NCBI GenBank assembly: GCA_963576725.1
Contig: OY755241.1
Coordinates: 4,200,562-4,264,561, forward strand
Direction of reading: 5' to 3'
From: Azorinus chamasolen
Taxonomy: Eukaryota; Mollusca; Bivalvia; Cardiida; Solecurtidae
Length of the DNA: 64,000 nucleotides
This document shows positions 22,653-34,384 of this stretch, piece after piece (position 1 is the stretch's first letter; the number at the start of each line of letters is the position of its first letter). A model generated the notes under the pieces. The model worked only from the letters and a program-made list of their open reading frames with translations. It was not told the origin of the DNA and made no database searches. A program made the position numbers and the translations under genes.

Positions 22653-22868
22653 CTCCACAGTAGACAGCTTAGTGCTCTTCAAGGTTGTTTTGCTGCTAGG
22701 TTCAAACATGGCAGTTGGTCCCCTTGACAAATGATTCAAGACTTTACTTGAAGACACTTGACGTCATAGCATAATGTGTATGGTGGAACCATCTTGCCAA
22801 ATGGTCAATGTTCCGATGTCTGCAGGTGCAGCACCTGCACCAACAATCACCTTGTGTTTTGCCTCCAT
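22653..22868 (-). pseudogene. Unrecognised gene, penultimate exon with one in-frame stop
   Basis: Minus strand, 216 bp, between acceptor CTTTTTCAG and donor GGAG|GTAAGG. The peptide begins MEAKHKVIVGAGAAPADIG and continues to TTLKSTKLSTVE, in frame with the exon at 20866-21081. A TGA codon interrupts the frame about halfway, after TIHIML. This could be a decayed gene, a sequence error or a polymorphism. No family recognised. Confidence 0.4.
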
Positions 22869-22899
22869 CTGAAAAAGTATGAACACTTACAGGACAACT

Positions 22900-23065
22900 A
22901 AAAATACAGATTGCTACCATACTACTGATAGCTTATCAAAGAAAACCCTAAAGTTATAATACATAATGAATATTCAATAATTTTTTTTTATCAAATCCTG
23001 ATTATTTATTAGTTGAAATTTCCACCAGGGACAGAAGCTACAATCACATTTGAATAATTCCTTTG
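22900..23065. other. Non-coding spacer
   Basis: AT-rich; nothing supported. Confidence 0.4.
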
Positions 23066-23147
23066 ACAAACAGAGCAAACCCTTATCAGATGGCATCTTA
23101 AGGAGCCATCTGATCTGGGTCTACTCTGTTTGCAAAGGTTTTGGTTT
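23066..23147. repeat. Palindromic MITE core A, copy 5
   Basis: Well-preserved hairpin: CAAACAGAGCAAACCC... paired with GGGTCTACTCTGTTTGCAAAG. Confidence 0.85.
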
Positions 23148-23235
23148 AGATCAAAGTAAATAAACTCTTTATTAAATTTTTATTGAGTAAATTGTTAAAA
23201 TAACCCGTTACTCCATAAATACACATTCCTACACC

Positions 23236-23325
23236 TTTGCATTTTGGGAATAGATCCAGATCTGATAGTCTCCATACATGCATGTAGGAGCCACCTGAGG
23301 CTGATCAGAGTCTGCTCTGTGTGCT
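23236..23325. repeat. Palindromic MITE core A, copy 6
   Basis: Left arm diverged (GGGAATAGATCCAGATC). The centre is expanded by ATGCATGCAT-like sequence and the right arm ends GTCTGCTCTGTGTGC. Confidence 0.65.
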
Positions 23326-23329
23326 TATA

Positions 23330-24829
23330 TATGGTATACAAGGAAAAGTAGTAAAGTCAAGCAGGCAAAGCCACATGCAATACGCAACCACCACCAAAAC
23401 ACCGATAGACAGCATGACACACACACACACACAACCAAAGCCATGGTCAAACATACCTGTCAGAGTGCTATTATAACAAAAAAAACTAATTACTATTCAT
23501 GATGTAATTAATTACTACATGAATATTCATGGAGTAAAGAATTAAGTAGACTTTAACATCCATATTACATCATCTAAGCAGTCAACATAATGTATCCCTT
23601 ATAATTACTCATTACAAAGATTTATTGAATATTCACATATTTGCAACCAGTGCTGTTCCAGGTCAGACAGTTTCAGCCAGTGTCACAAATTAGCAAATTG
23701 AAATGGATCGAACAGGATTTTACGGGTTTATCATTACTTGTACGGCTTTGCAGTACAAGCATGCTTTTATGGCCATGTGGTAGAGTGCATGACTGCGAAC
23801 CTGGGTTCGATCTTGGGTCTGAGTGGGTATATTTCTTTATAAGAACACCCGGTTACATGCTAAATCAAAACCTATTTCAAAAAGCATTGAAAATCATGAA
23901 CTTGAAAGAACAGAAAATCAAAATATGACAACACTATGAGTGAGGTACAGCAATTCAAACACTTTTATTTGGTCTCAATGCTTCTATTTATATCAGAAAA
24001 TATTGTCTGATCTGCCAGATCTGGTATGATCCAATACGATAATTCATGATACCACTTTCAGAATATGTCGGATCAGGATCTGCACTGTTTGCATTCAGAA
24101 TTTGATAGCTTTCTCCTGTATTATATGAATATATCACATATGATACAACGTGTGAAGTTATTATGTATAAGCATTATTTTATCTTTATATCTGAGTCTTG
24201 ATCTGATAAATTAAGCCGTAGTGACACACAAACAGCTGCATTGTCCCCAATGTGGCTGTTGTTCAGGGTCAGAACTATTTGGCACACATCAGTATCATTT
24301 TTTTTTTAAAAATGCAGCACATCTCGTAAACAGCATGTCATTATCATATATCTATTGTTTAAAATTGATATGTTCATACCAATCAATTATTATGTTTTTT
24401 ATTGATTGAGGTTGTCCCTTAAATTTCCAGACTTAATCATTATGGATAATCATTGGATGCCATTTTGAATTATTCAAAGAATATCAGGATTTATGAAAGA
24501 AGACAAATGACTGTCTTTAAATGTAAACAACATGGATTCTTCTTCAAAGAAGGTGTCATTATAGAGTGAAATCTATATTACAAAGATTAATAATTTTCTA
24601 TCAAATCAATTATAATACTTTATGAAATTATTGGGTATAACACTTTTACTCCATAAATATTTAGTTAGAGATAATGATCTCATGAATATTAATTACCAGC
24701 AGATTAATTTTCAAAATGGCATATTAATCCATTATCTCATAGGCTATTTTTAGTCCCTTTACCTCTTTGAATAAATCTACTGAAAAGGAGCATTTATTAG
24801 CAAAAAGGAAAATTTAAGATTTATGTAGT
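23330..24829. other. Non-coding region
   Basis: Contains a short (CA)n run near 23410-23432 and AT-rich sequence. The 95-codon ORF at 23641-23928 shows no recognisable motif. Confidence 0.5.
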
Positions 24830-24902
24830 ATTGAAATCATTGTGGTAGATAAAGCATTTGCTCCATAGGAGCAAATGCTCTGTTAGTCACAATGGTTTCA
24901 AA
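24830..24902. repeat. Palindromic MITE core B, copy 2
   Basis: AGCATTTGCTCC / GGAGCAAATGCT hairpin with flanking CATTGTG...CACAATGGTTTC, followed by GAGGGAATGGGTTAA, the inverted family border. Confidence 0.8.
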
Positions 24903-25010
24903 AAGGGCCTTTTACAGAGGCGTCAATATGAGGGAATGGGTTAACACATTAATTTTTTGCCAAAGCAGAAACTATATAGAATCACATGATGCAGAAATCT
25001 ACATTATTCT

Positions 25011-25087
25011 ATAAGCAAGCAAAGCAGACTCTGATCTGATGGCTCCTATAGGAGCCATCTGCTTTGGGTCTACCCTGTTTGCAAACG
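25011..25087. repeat. Palindromic MITE core A, copy 7
   Basis: GCAAAGCAGACTCTGATCTG with GGCTCCTATAGGAGCC at the centre, then GGGTCTACCCTGTTTGC. Confidence 0.85.
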
Positions 25088-25150
25088 GAACAGACTTTAC
25101 TATTTACTCCATAAATATGTTATGGAGTAAATAGTAAAGTCTGTTCCCTG
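25088..25150. repeat. Perfect inverted repeat next to core A copy 7
   Basis: GGAACAGACTTTACTATTTA and CTCCATAA are mirrored by TTATGGAG and the complementary TAAATAGTAAAGTCTGTTCC, giving a stem of about 28 bp around ATATG. It contains the CTCCATAA border typical of the core A family. Confidence 0.8.
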
Positions 25151-25245
25151 AAAATATATTATTCTGTCATCAATACACAACAAGAAAGAAATTGTTATAA
25201 AAAGATTTCATTTAACCCTTTCCTTCATATTCAAAACATGTTTTC

Positions 25246-25320
25246 ATATATTTCAAACAGAACAGACCCAGATCATACGGCTTCCATAGAGGTCATCTGA
25301 TCTGGGTCTGCTGTTTGCTA
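25246..25320. repeat. Palindromic MITE core A, copy 8
   Basis: CAAACAGAACAGACCCAGAT paired with ATCTGGGTCTGCTGTTTG. Confidence 0.8.
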
Positions 25321-25329
25321 ATGCAATTT

Positions 25330-26530
25330 GAAAGATGTTTCTTTACTTTCTAAAATGGCTACAATTTTCTACCTTTCATATTTCGTTTTTGTCCATGAAT
25401 ATATTCAGTTAGTGATAAAAATTTGGTATTGACATTTGAAACACAGAACAGGGAAAGTGTTCATTGAACAGTTTCACATCTCATAGTCTCATGATTGAGT
25501 GGTTACAGCATGCTAATTTTTTTTGAAGGTTGCCGTCTGCCTGAATATTGTTAGAACAAAAAGTAGCTTGATATCACCATTTAGACTTTAAAGTACACAA
25601 TTGTGATCTATCATATAAGCAAGCATCGCTTATAAAACAGATATCAATTAATATCGCTAAATTTATCTATCTATTTTTGTATAATGCCCGACTCCGCTTT
25701 CGCATATTACTGCGTGAAAACGTGCAGGTCGAGAGAATAAAAGCTATAAAAGTTGTGAAAGTGAGACTCCAAAAGTGGGATAGAGAGAAAAAGTATAGTG
25801 AGATAGGTGTCAAAACAAGGTGAGGATTAAAATCAGATAAAACACTCGATTCCAGACCTTTAGGGGCGGTTTGAAATAAGAGAGGGGGATAATACTGATT
25901 TGAACCCCTCTAGATCTGGCTGCATAACAGCAGATGCTGGCAAGCTGTTCCACATGACCACTATTCAAGGGAAATACGAATATTTAAAGTAGTTTACAGA
26001 GGTGTGTATTTGACGGAAAGAAAAGGGGTGCATATGGCGAGAAAGGGGTGCATATGGCGAGACATTCTCACAGGTCTACTGAGATACAATGGTAAACTAA
26101 TGGATGGCGACTAAACCATACACGATATTATAAAACATGACGACCAGTCCTGTGTCACTAAGTGTCGGCTAGCCGAGGGACTGCTGTACGTAGTTCTGTT
26201 ATGCTTTGATTGTAAGAATAGTTGGAGGTGGTCTATCTTGCTGCCCTTCGATGAACTTTTACATTATATCTACTACAAAAGGATGGGCCTTTTTGACGTG
26301 GGCAAATCTGGTCCAAGAGATATTAAGAGTGCCGTTTTGACCCACATTCAATAGAAATCTTAATTAGAATTTAGATGGTAGCTAGTACGAATTGTTAAGG
26401 GACAAAATGCTATAGATAAAAGTATAGTGAAAGATTTAAATTTACTTATGAAGATCTATATGAAGATACATCATTTAAAATTTATATGTACTATTCGATA
26501 GGCTACTGTGTTAGGAGAAAAAAAATCTAC
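25330..26530. other. Non-coding region
   Basis: No supported gene. A short direct duplication of GAAAGGGGTGCATATGGCGA lies at about 26021-26061. Confidence 0.5.
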
Positions 26531-26534
26531 TTAC

Positions 26535-26584
26535 CAATACCATGATCCCATAAACATCGTTTGAAAACTTCTGTTTCTGGCCAT
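26535..26584 (-). CDS. Candidate first exon, minus strand
   Basis: ATG at 26584-26582 starts a 50-bp frame (MARNRSFQTMFMGSWY) ending at a good donor, ATTG|GTAAGT. If joined to the exon at 22653-22868 the junction would make a stop, so the two probably do not belong together unless an exon between them is missing. Weak evidence. Confidence 0.22.
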
Positions 26585-26832
26585 TTCTGATTTCGAACAG
26601 TTGTCGTTCTGTTCGGGTGCTAATGTCAGAGATATGTCTCTGCTAATGTGTAGAGATCAACGACATTCTGACTATCAATCATTAGCCTTTCTCTGTAACG
26701 TTACTGATTCGACAAATTCAACAATTGACTGTATATAGAGTTCAATATTTCCGTCCAACTTAACTTTTTTGCGCAATTTTTAAGATTCCGGAACCGGATT
26801 GTAAGCCAAGTACTGCACATGCGCATATATAG

Positions 26833-27300
26833 CTATAGGGCGACTTCGCTTTGGTCTATAGTTTGAACACTAGTTACCACAGTTTGATATCAACGGCGAG
26901 ACTAAAGTTATGTCATATGACGGACAGACCTTTCACCCGAACTATAGTCGAACCACGCCACATGGCTTGTTTGCTGTAGTTCCAAGATGGCGGCAAACGA
27001 TAAACTGAAAGGTGGTATTTTAAATTTTAATTAGAATTATTAAAGATATTATTCAACATCATGCGTAATTTGATCTCGACAAAATTTAAGATGGGTCACA
27101 TCACATGTACTATTCTGAAATGTACGGTTACGTATTACATGTTATTTTCGTCGTTAAAAAGATCAATAATAGTTTTGTTTTGGTTTATTTTCATTTTTTG
27201 ACAATAGTTTCGTTACAAATGTTCACTTTTGTAATTTCTATTTTTAGCATTTAGCGATATTTATGGTTCAAACTATAGACCCAAGTGAAGTCGCTGATAG
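26833..27300. mobile_element. Possible MITE with CGACTTC...GGTCTATAGTTTGAAC ends
   Basis: The left end (26833-26869) and right end (27265-27300) are inverted copies sharing CGACTTC, CTT and GGTCTATAGTTTGAAC with few mismatches. The 470-bp span holds a short ATGGCGGC start at 26987 with a possible donor (AAAG|GTGG) at 27011, so a promoter or first exon between accidental inverted repeats is an alternative. Confidence 0.5.
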
Positions 27301-27386
27301 TGTTGTCACGATTATCTCCCTGCTATTAATAATTAGGGGAATTCCCGCTAGGTAGCGCTCGTGCAATAGGGTTTTCCCGCCATAGT

Positions 27387-27571
27387 TTGAGTCGCAATCC
27401 ATTTTATAAGGATTTCGGCAAACGCCGAAACCCTAAAAAGTTAGTTACAGAAGGGACACGAAATTTGGGACGGACAATGCGATTACTATATGCCCGCCGT
27501 TGGGGGCATAAACATGTTGACGACGCCGAATACAGGGCGACCACAATAGTTCACCTTGGGACTTCGTGCAA
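27387..27571 (+). CDS. Candidate coding exon with donor, unrecognised
   Basis: An Arg-rich open frame (MSRNPFYKDFGKRRNPKK...) that ends at a consensus donor, GCAAG|GTGAGTT. No known domain and no matching downstream exon seen. It could also be the first exon of a non-coding transcript. Confidence 0.22.
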
Positions 27572-27589
27572 GGTGAGTTAAAAGGTCTA

Positions 27590-29985
27590 CATTTTTAACC
27601 TTTTTTCTGGTGATCTAGAGACAGTGTTTGGACGAAATATGTATGCGTTAAGAGGGTATAACCCAAATCTATTCTTGAAAGGGGCTAGAAGATGTAGAAA
27701 ATGTCTGTTTTACATAGAATAAAGAAGGGCAAATTTTCTCATACCAGTAACAAACTGTTAAAATGGAATATCTTTCAAACAGTAAGGAATAAAGCAATGA
27801 AAATGTTCATGTATGCTAGTTTTAGTTAGTTACGCTTACAGCAAGATGCATTATCAAGAAGTTTAAATATTGTTTAATTATTGGGAATCTTAGAAAATAA
27901 CAGTTATTGGTTAGCGGAAGTTGCCTTCCTTCCACTGTATGATCAAAAGCTTCCGGTGTTGTCTGCATTAAAGTTTTGTACCTGCGTTCGTTTTCGATCA
28001 AAATGATCTGTAGCTATTTATTATTTTTAGTACTTTGATTTCGTCAGTAGGACAAGTTCGAGTTATCGTTCTTTGCTTCGAAGGTTGTTTCCGGTTCAAA
28101 ATCCAGCCTGTCTTGCGTATTTGCCAAGAAACAAATTCTGTTATAAACTTGTATTGATGCTTGCATGCCTTTCCTGATCTTGGATACATATTGCGCGTAT
28201 TGATGTTTTTGGAATATGCCTCAGAATTGTTAATTGAACACACGATATCAAATTCGACCAGCACATCGCGCATAGCATGTCTCGTGCTAAACGGTTTAGC
28301 TTGGAGCATGTTTCGATCTGTATGGTTATATATAGTTCATAAGTTTTGTTTTATTTTGTTAGTTTGACGGATCTAACAGTCATATTGGGTGGGCTCAGAT
28401 GAGTACACAAAAATAAACTATTCAAGAATGGACAGGCTGAGGTTGCGTACAACCCCAGTAAAACAGATTCACCTTCATCCGATTGACAGTAACTGAAATT
28501 TAACTTTCCTCCATTTTATCGACTTCTTAAATTTTAATTCCTCATCATAACATTATTAACTACACATGGAAGAGTTTTGGAAGCTCTGTGAAGACAAAAT
28601 CACAGCTAATAGCATGCTGTATGCAAATGGCCAGTGCCAAATACTGGCTTGATCCATGGGAATTAGCGGCTACGGTCCATTTAGGTATAAAGATCAAAGG
28701 TATGTGTCAGCTTCGCACAAAACCTGCACTGCACACCGTGCAGCTCTAATGATCAAAATGATGATGGATGATCAAAATTAGACGTCTAGACATATCCCGA
28801 CAGTATCATGTCTCTCATTTGTGCAATAACAAGTTGTATGTGAACACAGAACTTGTTTTTGAGTGAATAGGTCATATAGCGTCGATGAATGAGATTACAA
28901 GATGAAGGATGATTTCAATGAGATGTTTCTGAAAAAAGCCGCATAAATTGCCAGGGGCATATTTCCGAATGTCCAAGTGCAATGAACATATGCAGGTTGC
29001 AGGAAACCGTGCACCGGACTGCATGATAGAGCTGTTAGAGTAACACTGCATGGCAATGATAGTTTATATGTTTGGTTTATATTTGATCAAGGGTATGTGT
29101 ACAATGTGCATGTGTGGCATATAAATTGTTTAAATCCATAGCATAGCTTTAAGCTGCATTTGGACTCAACTTCCCGTTTATTTTAATCATATTTTATTGC
29201 TTGCTTTTGTTACACAATAACAATGTTACATGTACATACATAAATATAAAGCAATAGCAAAAGGGCAAAAAATTATTGCGACGTTAGAAATGGTCCTTCC
29301 CATTGAAAGCAGATATTCGTTTGTAACATATAACTACTGCTTGAGCTAAACTACACACAAAAAACCACAACAAAAAACCGTTACAATAAATAATTAAAAA
29401 TAAATGAGTATTCCGTTTTTTCCACACCTCCACAACAACTCGCATAACCGAAATAATTATCAACGCAGGGTAACTTAAAGATTGTTTCTGAGTTAGATGA
29501 AACTGAAACTGTCGTGCTCGGTATTGGACGAACCTTTTTGTATTTTTTCACGTGAAGAAAAAGACGTTCGTTTTCATCATTTGAAAAAGTCGAAATACCA
29601 TACAATAACTTGAGTGCTTAACGGATGAACATTGCAGTTATTCTGTGGGATGAAAATAGTGCACATTTAAAAAAAGAAGTGTTCTGCATCTTCTGTGTCA
29701 ATATTACATATACAAATTGCATCGTCACGTAAATGATTTATGAAGAGGTCGTTGTGTATGTTGCTGCATTTATTTCTAAGACGTGCATGGTGGATTGAAT
29801 AGAAACGATCTCCACATAACTAATATTTCGATGGACTGTGACGAATGGTTACATCTAGATCGTTCCCGTTTCGGTCGGCATCAGGCATTCTGTTATGAAT
29901 CCGGCACCTCTCTCTTTTCCCACTTCTTTCACACACAACCCGCCCCTATCACTATCTCAGTATGGACGTATGTAAGCAGCTCAAT
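27590..29985. other. Non-coding region
   Basis: Only short ORFs without motifs, including 103 codons on the minus strand at 27998-28309. No repeat assigned. Confidence 0.45.
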
Positions 29986-29989
29986 TTGT

Positions 29990-30290
29990 CCAGCTGTCCC
30001 TAGACGTATTCATCTTGATCTTCAGCAATGGCACCCGTCCGAGCAGTGTGATAGCTGTGCTCCAGCTCAGCTCGACGCTTGCGGCGTCTGGCCTTGAATG
30101 CATTTGCTCTCTTCAGTCTTTCCGTGATTCAGCTACCCGTGCCAGTTTACCTAAGTAGAATTGTGGTTTCGGAGAAAGCTTTCCGCCAGTTATTGAACCC
30201 ACTTCAGCATAAATTGCAGTCAATATAGAGTCGTTGAGCTCAAGTGTCTTAAAAAGCCAGTTTTCTCATCTAGTTCCGAGAGCAGTTCAC
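29990..30290 (-). pseudogene. Coding-like remnant on the minus strand, unrecognised
   Basis: Reading down, a stretch with LELNDSILTAIYAEVG and LSPKPQFYLGKLARVAESR is followed, after a one-base frame change, by RLKRANAFKARRRKRRAELE and ends at a TAG. The composition is protein-like and the basic segment could bind nucleic acid. The frame break implies decay. No family recognised. Confidence 0.25.
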
Positions 30291-30588
30291 ATCCTTTGGC
30301 AAAGTAAAGAGCAAGCCGCGGTTGAATGCCACACATTTATGTATATCTGTATTTGATGCCATATTGATAATTGCCAGGCCCCAAGGTTATAAAACTTCAA
30401 ATAAACCCAACTCAGAAACGAACTCTGTAATCAGACTGTTCTCAGCGGAGATTCTTGCTCAGACCGAGGTAATAAAACTTTTTGAGTTCGTTCTCAGCGG
30501 AGAAGATTTTGGAGTCGGTTTCTTTATTGGCGTAAGCGGCCCAAATGCCGGAAGTAAACAAACCGTCTGCTTTACGTCTCTTGTAACA

Positions 30589-30779
30589 ATGACTGAAGAA
30601 TCGGCTAATAGCGTCAAGATGGAGAAATCAAAGTGGACCTCTCTAGAAGAGTCAACTTTGATAGATCTCGTTGTTGAAAAAGAGGTATTTTTCGGCAGCT
30701 TGAAGGGGGCGTCATTTGCCGAGTGTATCACGAAGATCCGGCAGAATACTTGGTTGGCCATAACTAACCAGCTCAACAG
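30589..30779 (+). CDS. Myb/SANT-like DNA-binding domain, exon 1
   Basis: ATG 30589 opens a frame that encodes KSKWTSLEESTLIDLVVEKE and then CITKIRQNTWLAITNQLN: a Myb/SANT-like helix pattern with the spaced Trp residues seen in NAIF1-type and Harbinger-associated proteins, which bind DNA in the nucleus. A donor (CAACAG|GTAAAT) ends the exon after two bases of a codon. Exon 2 at 31706 continues in that phase. Upstream, CCGGAAGT near 30548 may be an ETS-type promoter site. Confidence 0.6.
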
Positions 30780-31119
30780 GTAAATGCCACAGTTTATTAA
30801 TTCTTTTTAACACACTGAACGATGTTTGATATCGGGATATTATAGAAAAATATATTAAGTTGCCCCTTCGTTGAGAATTTAATAGAGAATGTTATTTTTT
30901 TGTGATAGTTGATATCGTCTAACAGAACGTAGCTCAGGGTCCCTAATTCGAGTACTCATGCAACAGACCATATCGGATAATCCTCTTAGATGACTCCTAC
31001 AAGTAACATTCCATCTTAGTTCACATCTGTGTACTTTAAATGGGGATATCGAGCTACAAAGCAAATAAATATAGCAAAAAGCAAAAAATAAAAATAGAAT
31101 ACCTAATGAGAATATTAAT

Positions 31120-31225
31120 AATACCCAATTACGAAAATTGCCAATACCCAATAAAAATTGCAAATACCCAATTCTGTAAAAAATCAAGGAGTAAATACCC
31201 AATTGCATCAAAACCTTATCTGTAA
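31120..31225. repeat. Short AATACCCAAT repeat cluster
   Basis: Four copies of ATACCCAAT spaced 25-40 bp apart, followed by CTGTAACCCTGCAGG. It looks like the end of a small interspersed element inside the intron between exons 1 and 2. Confidence 0.5.
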
Positions 31226-31507
31226 CCCTGCAGGTGTTTATATAATGTGTTTCCATTATCTGATAAACTTCTCAGGTTATGTGCATGAGCATGTATTTTC
31301 TCAATTACTAAATCACGTAATGTGTATATTCATGTGTATAAGTACACTAATTTCATAAATTAATAAAACAATGTGCAGTATTTGTGTTTTGGCCATGTGA
31401 AGTGCTTAAAATATTAAAAACAAGCACTAAAATATGTTCAATAGTTAACCCTTTCTTCCATAAATACACCTTTCTATGCCTCTGTAAAAGTCACTTTTTA
31501 AAACCAT

Positions 31508-31563
31508 TATGATAGAGCATTTGCTCCATTTGCAAATGCAGTATTTATCACCATGGTTTCAAA
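31508..31563. repeat. Palindromic MITE core B, copy 3
   Basis: AGCATTTGCTCC / CAAATGCAG core between ATGATAG and ATCACCATGGTTTC. Preceded at 31446 by GTTAACCCTTTCTTCCATAA, the border seen in the core A family. Confidence 0.7.
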
Positions 31564-31705
31564 ACTACACAATTTTTTTCTCTCGGTAGATTAATTCAAA
31601 TATGTTGAGTCTAAAAATATCCTAGGAGGAAATGGGTGAAGAGGGGAGCACAATTAGTGCGAGTTCTAATGTCATCTGTGAACTTTAATAAAAAAATGTC
31701 TTCAG

Positions 31706-31771
31706 CCGTTTCCTGAATGCAAAGAAAGATGTTGTGGCAGTTAAAAAGAAATATGCCAATATAAAACAGGA
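31706..31771 (+). CDS. Myb/SANT-like gene, exon 2
   Basis: Starts after acceptor TCTTCAG and continues the exon 1 phase with RFLNAKKDVVAVKKKYANIK, matching the third helix and basic tail of this Myb type. Ends at GA|GTAAGT. Confidence 0.55.
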
Positions 31772-32049
31772 GTAAGTATATGTACATGTATATTATAATC
31801 AGTTTTTAATTAATGAAACATACTAGATGAACTTGTATGACAGACAATATAAACCTGATTCCAGTGATATCATCCATACAGAGTCCTCCTGATCTGCTAA
31901 ATAACTAGCCATTTGTCAGTTTACTTATATGAATTTATTTTGTTTTTTAAACATATATGAAATATGTCCTTTGCTGAACAACATACTGATGTATAATTGA
32001 TGATATTTACCCATAAAATAATCATTTACAAGAATTGTATTTGTTGTAG

Positions 32050-32200
32050 CAAAGAAAAAGCTTGATGCAAAAAGAAAGCACCAAAAGCAGACTGGAGGAG
32101 GGCCTCAAGCCCCAGAATGTTCACCAGCAGAGGAGGCCCTCCTGCATGTCATGCAGGATAGGCCAGTGATGGTAGGATTTGGTGGAATGGATTCAGATGG
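32050..32200 (+). CDS. Myb/SANT-like gene, exon 3
   Basis: Behind acceptor TTGTTGTAG. Its best frame reads KLDAKRKHQKQTGGGPQAPE and AEEALLHVMQDRPVMVGFGG, the TGGGP linker commonly found behind NAIF1-type Myb domains, and ends at a donor (GATG|GTATGT). The phase does not match exon 2 by one base: the simple join gives an early stop. Either a small exon or another splice site is missed, or the gene is decayed. Confidence 0.5.
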
Positions 32201-32344
32201 TATGTCAATCGTATTGTATGTTGTGTTTATTCCCTAAAAGGTTATCCTCTTAATAAATCACATTGAAATGAAGTTTTGTAGCAACTTTAACATTTTAATC
32301 ATGGAGTGAAAGACAATTAATGAATGAATGAAGACTTTATTTTA

Positions 32345-32400
32345 TTAGGGTAGTCCGGTTAGCCAAAAGACTTATCCCCCGCCCCCCCCCCCCCGAGACC
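32345..32400. repeat. Dispersed repeat end with poly-C tract
   Basis: GACTTTATTTTATTAGGGTAG followed by a C-rich run (about 32379-32394), which may be difficult to sequence. Confidence 0.4.
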
Positions 32401-32480
32401 CTCAAAACAAGTACATTTCATACAATACACCATAAAATGTATCACAATTTAACACATTCCCTTATATAAACATGTTTTCA

Positions 32481-32562
32481 CGCTTTTGCAAACAGAGTAG
32501 ACCTAGATCAGACAGCTCTTAGAGGAGCCGTCTGATCAGGGTCTACTCTGTTTGCTAATAAA
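32481..32562. repeat. Palindromic MITE core A, copy 9
   Basis: Among the best copies: GCAAACAGAGTAGACC with GATCAGACAGCTC, then GAGCCGTCTGATCAGGG and TCTACTCTGTTTGC. The usual downstream border is interrupted after about 32640 and seems to resume at about 33590 (GAATTTATAACA ... CAGAACAGGGAAAGGGT), which suggests a roughly 0.95 kb insertion. Confidence 0.85.
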
Positions 32563-32639
32563 ATTTGATAGATCAGTTTCTTTACTTTTTAAAATGTCTA
32601 CAATGTTCCACCTTCCATATTTCTTTTTATAACATAACT

Positions 32640-33590
32640 GGTGGCTTCAGCGTGACGTAACACTATCATTTATTTTTTGATATCCACGGGCATATATTCA
32701 GTGAATAACATTCGAACGACCGAACTGTATTCATATGCGCTGTCCAAACAAAATGGCGGACGGTGACCTACCTGTCAACGATTGAGTCACGATAGATGGC
32801 AAAGGATTGTTGGCACTTGCGCCTTAATTTCGATAAAATACATATTGCAATCGCTGTCAATAATTATATACAAAATGTATGCCAAAAAAAGACCTACCAG
32901 CTACTCTTGACCCATACAATCCATTCTATATAGAAAATGCCTCCACAACATTGCATTTTCTTCACCGCATGTCCTTTTGTTTATGCAGATTTCTACTCAT
33001 AAAAATATCTCGTTCGTCAATCAACTAGTCATCTGAATCCAGCACAGCACAAACATATTTCAAATATGCTATACTCAGCTGATCGCGAAATTCTTCCTCC
33101 TTTTCCAACACATTTTATGCAGCAGTTCGTCTCTACTGAATCTTTTGTCTATTTCAAAGATTTTCACTGAACTTGAATCGAGATTTTTGTTTCTCGGTCG
33201 ACATGTCCATGTGTATACAACACTAATGAAGGGCTTAATATACCAAAATGAAGGCGGATTTTGAATCCCATTGACAGTGTCAGACGTGTTGGCAACTGTA
33301 CGTGGGTCTTCATTTAAATGGCGCGCTTTACATAGACACAAGTTGTGTACAATGACGACGTCATAATGTGACGTGTTTGTAACTATGTATGTCAAAACTG
33401 TAACTCAAAATTTATTTTGACGTGTTTCTGTATGTTTTTGTATCATAAACTATCACACTTAAATTGAATACCAGAGACGTTTGAATTAGATCCTGGTTGA
33501 TACGAAAAGTGGAAAATTTGGACCTACTTTGTCCCAGTTACCTAGCGAACCAAATAACACCTTTCATTCATCATTTCTATATGTTAGGAG
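32640..33590. other. Insertion-like non-coding segment
   Basis: Splits a core A family copy. The minus-strand ORF 33075-33395 (106 codons) has no recognised domain. ATGGCGGACGG near 32753 is followed by a stop after nine further codons. Nature of the insertion unknown. Confidence 0.4.
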
Positions 33591-34384
33591 AATTTATAAC
33601 AATCCACGTTACTGCTGAAATATTGACTGATATGCAGAACAGGGAAAGGGTTAAACAAATGAATAGCATATTAAATAACAGTGTACAGTAACCTATGCTC
33701 ATTTTTTATCTTTTCACAGATCATGCCCCAATCAAAAACTCCTGCTTGAAGTGTTTGATATGAGTCTACTCTATTTGTTTAAAACTAGTGATTTTTTTCA
33801 CATAAAATCCAATTAGTTTTCAAGAATATTCACAGAACATTTTTAAGCCATACTGATATTTCCATGAATTAAAATGAAAGACTCTTGTTTTTAGCTCGTC
33901 TCTTTTGAAGAAATCGCAAGCTATTGTCGAAACTTCGGCGTCCGCGTCGTCCTTGCCGACGTCGTTGTCATCCGAACTCTTAACATTGACCATAACTTCT
34001 TACATTTTTCAATTACAACCTTCAGTTTTGGCAATGACTACAGACAAGTATTGGTACCCGCTTGCTGTGATCTTGTTTTTTTATACCCCCTCAAACTCGT
34101 TTGATGGGGTTTCCTGGAATCTGAAATGGTCAGAAGGCTCTTGTCAGAGCGAGTTGGTTTGGTTTTACGGCACTGCTTCATGGAATAGGTCATATAGCGC
34201 CGATGAAAGATGAGATTACATGATCATAAGGGATGATTTTTGGAAGATGATTTCTGATAATCTCATTTACTGCAAAGCGCATTGGATCATAATCACCGAC
34301 CTGCCTTCCTTTTAGTTCTTGGCAGAGGACAAATCTGACCCGTCGACACTGATGGTCATTTAGAGCAGAAACAAACTAGAGGTT

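Noticed and set aside
32753..32790. ATGGCGGACGG as a gene start
   Set aside because: Stop after nine further codons and no donor in frame.
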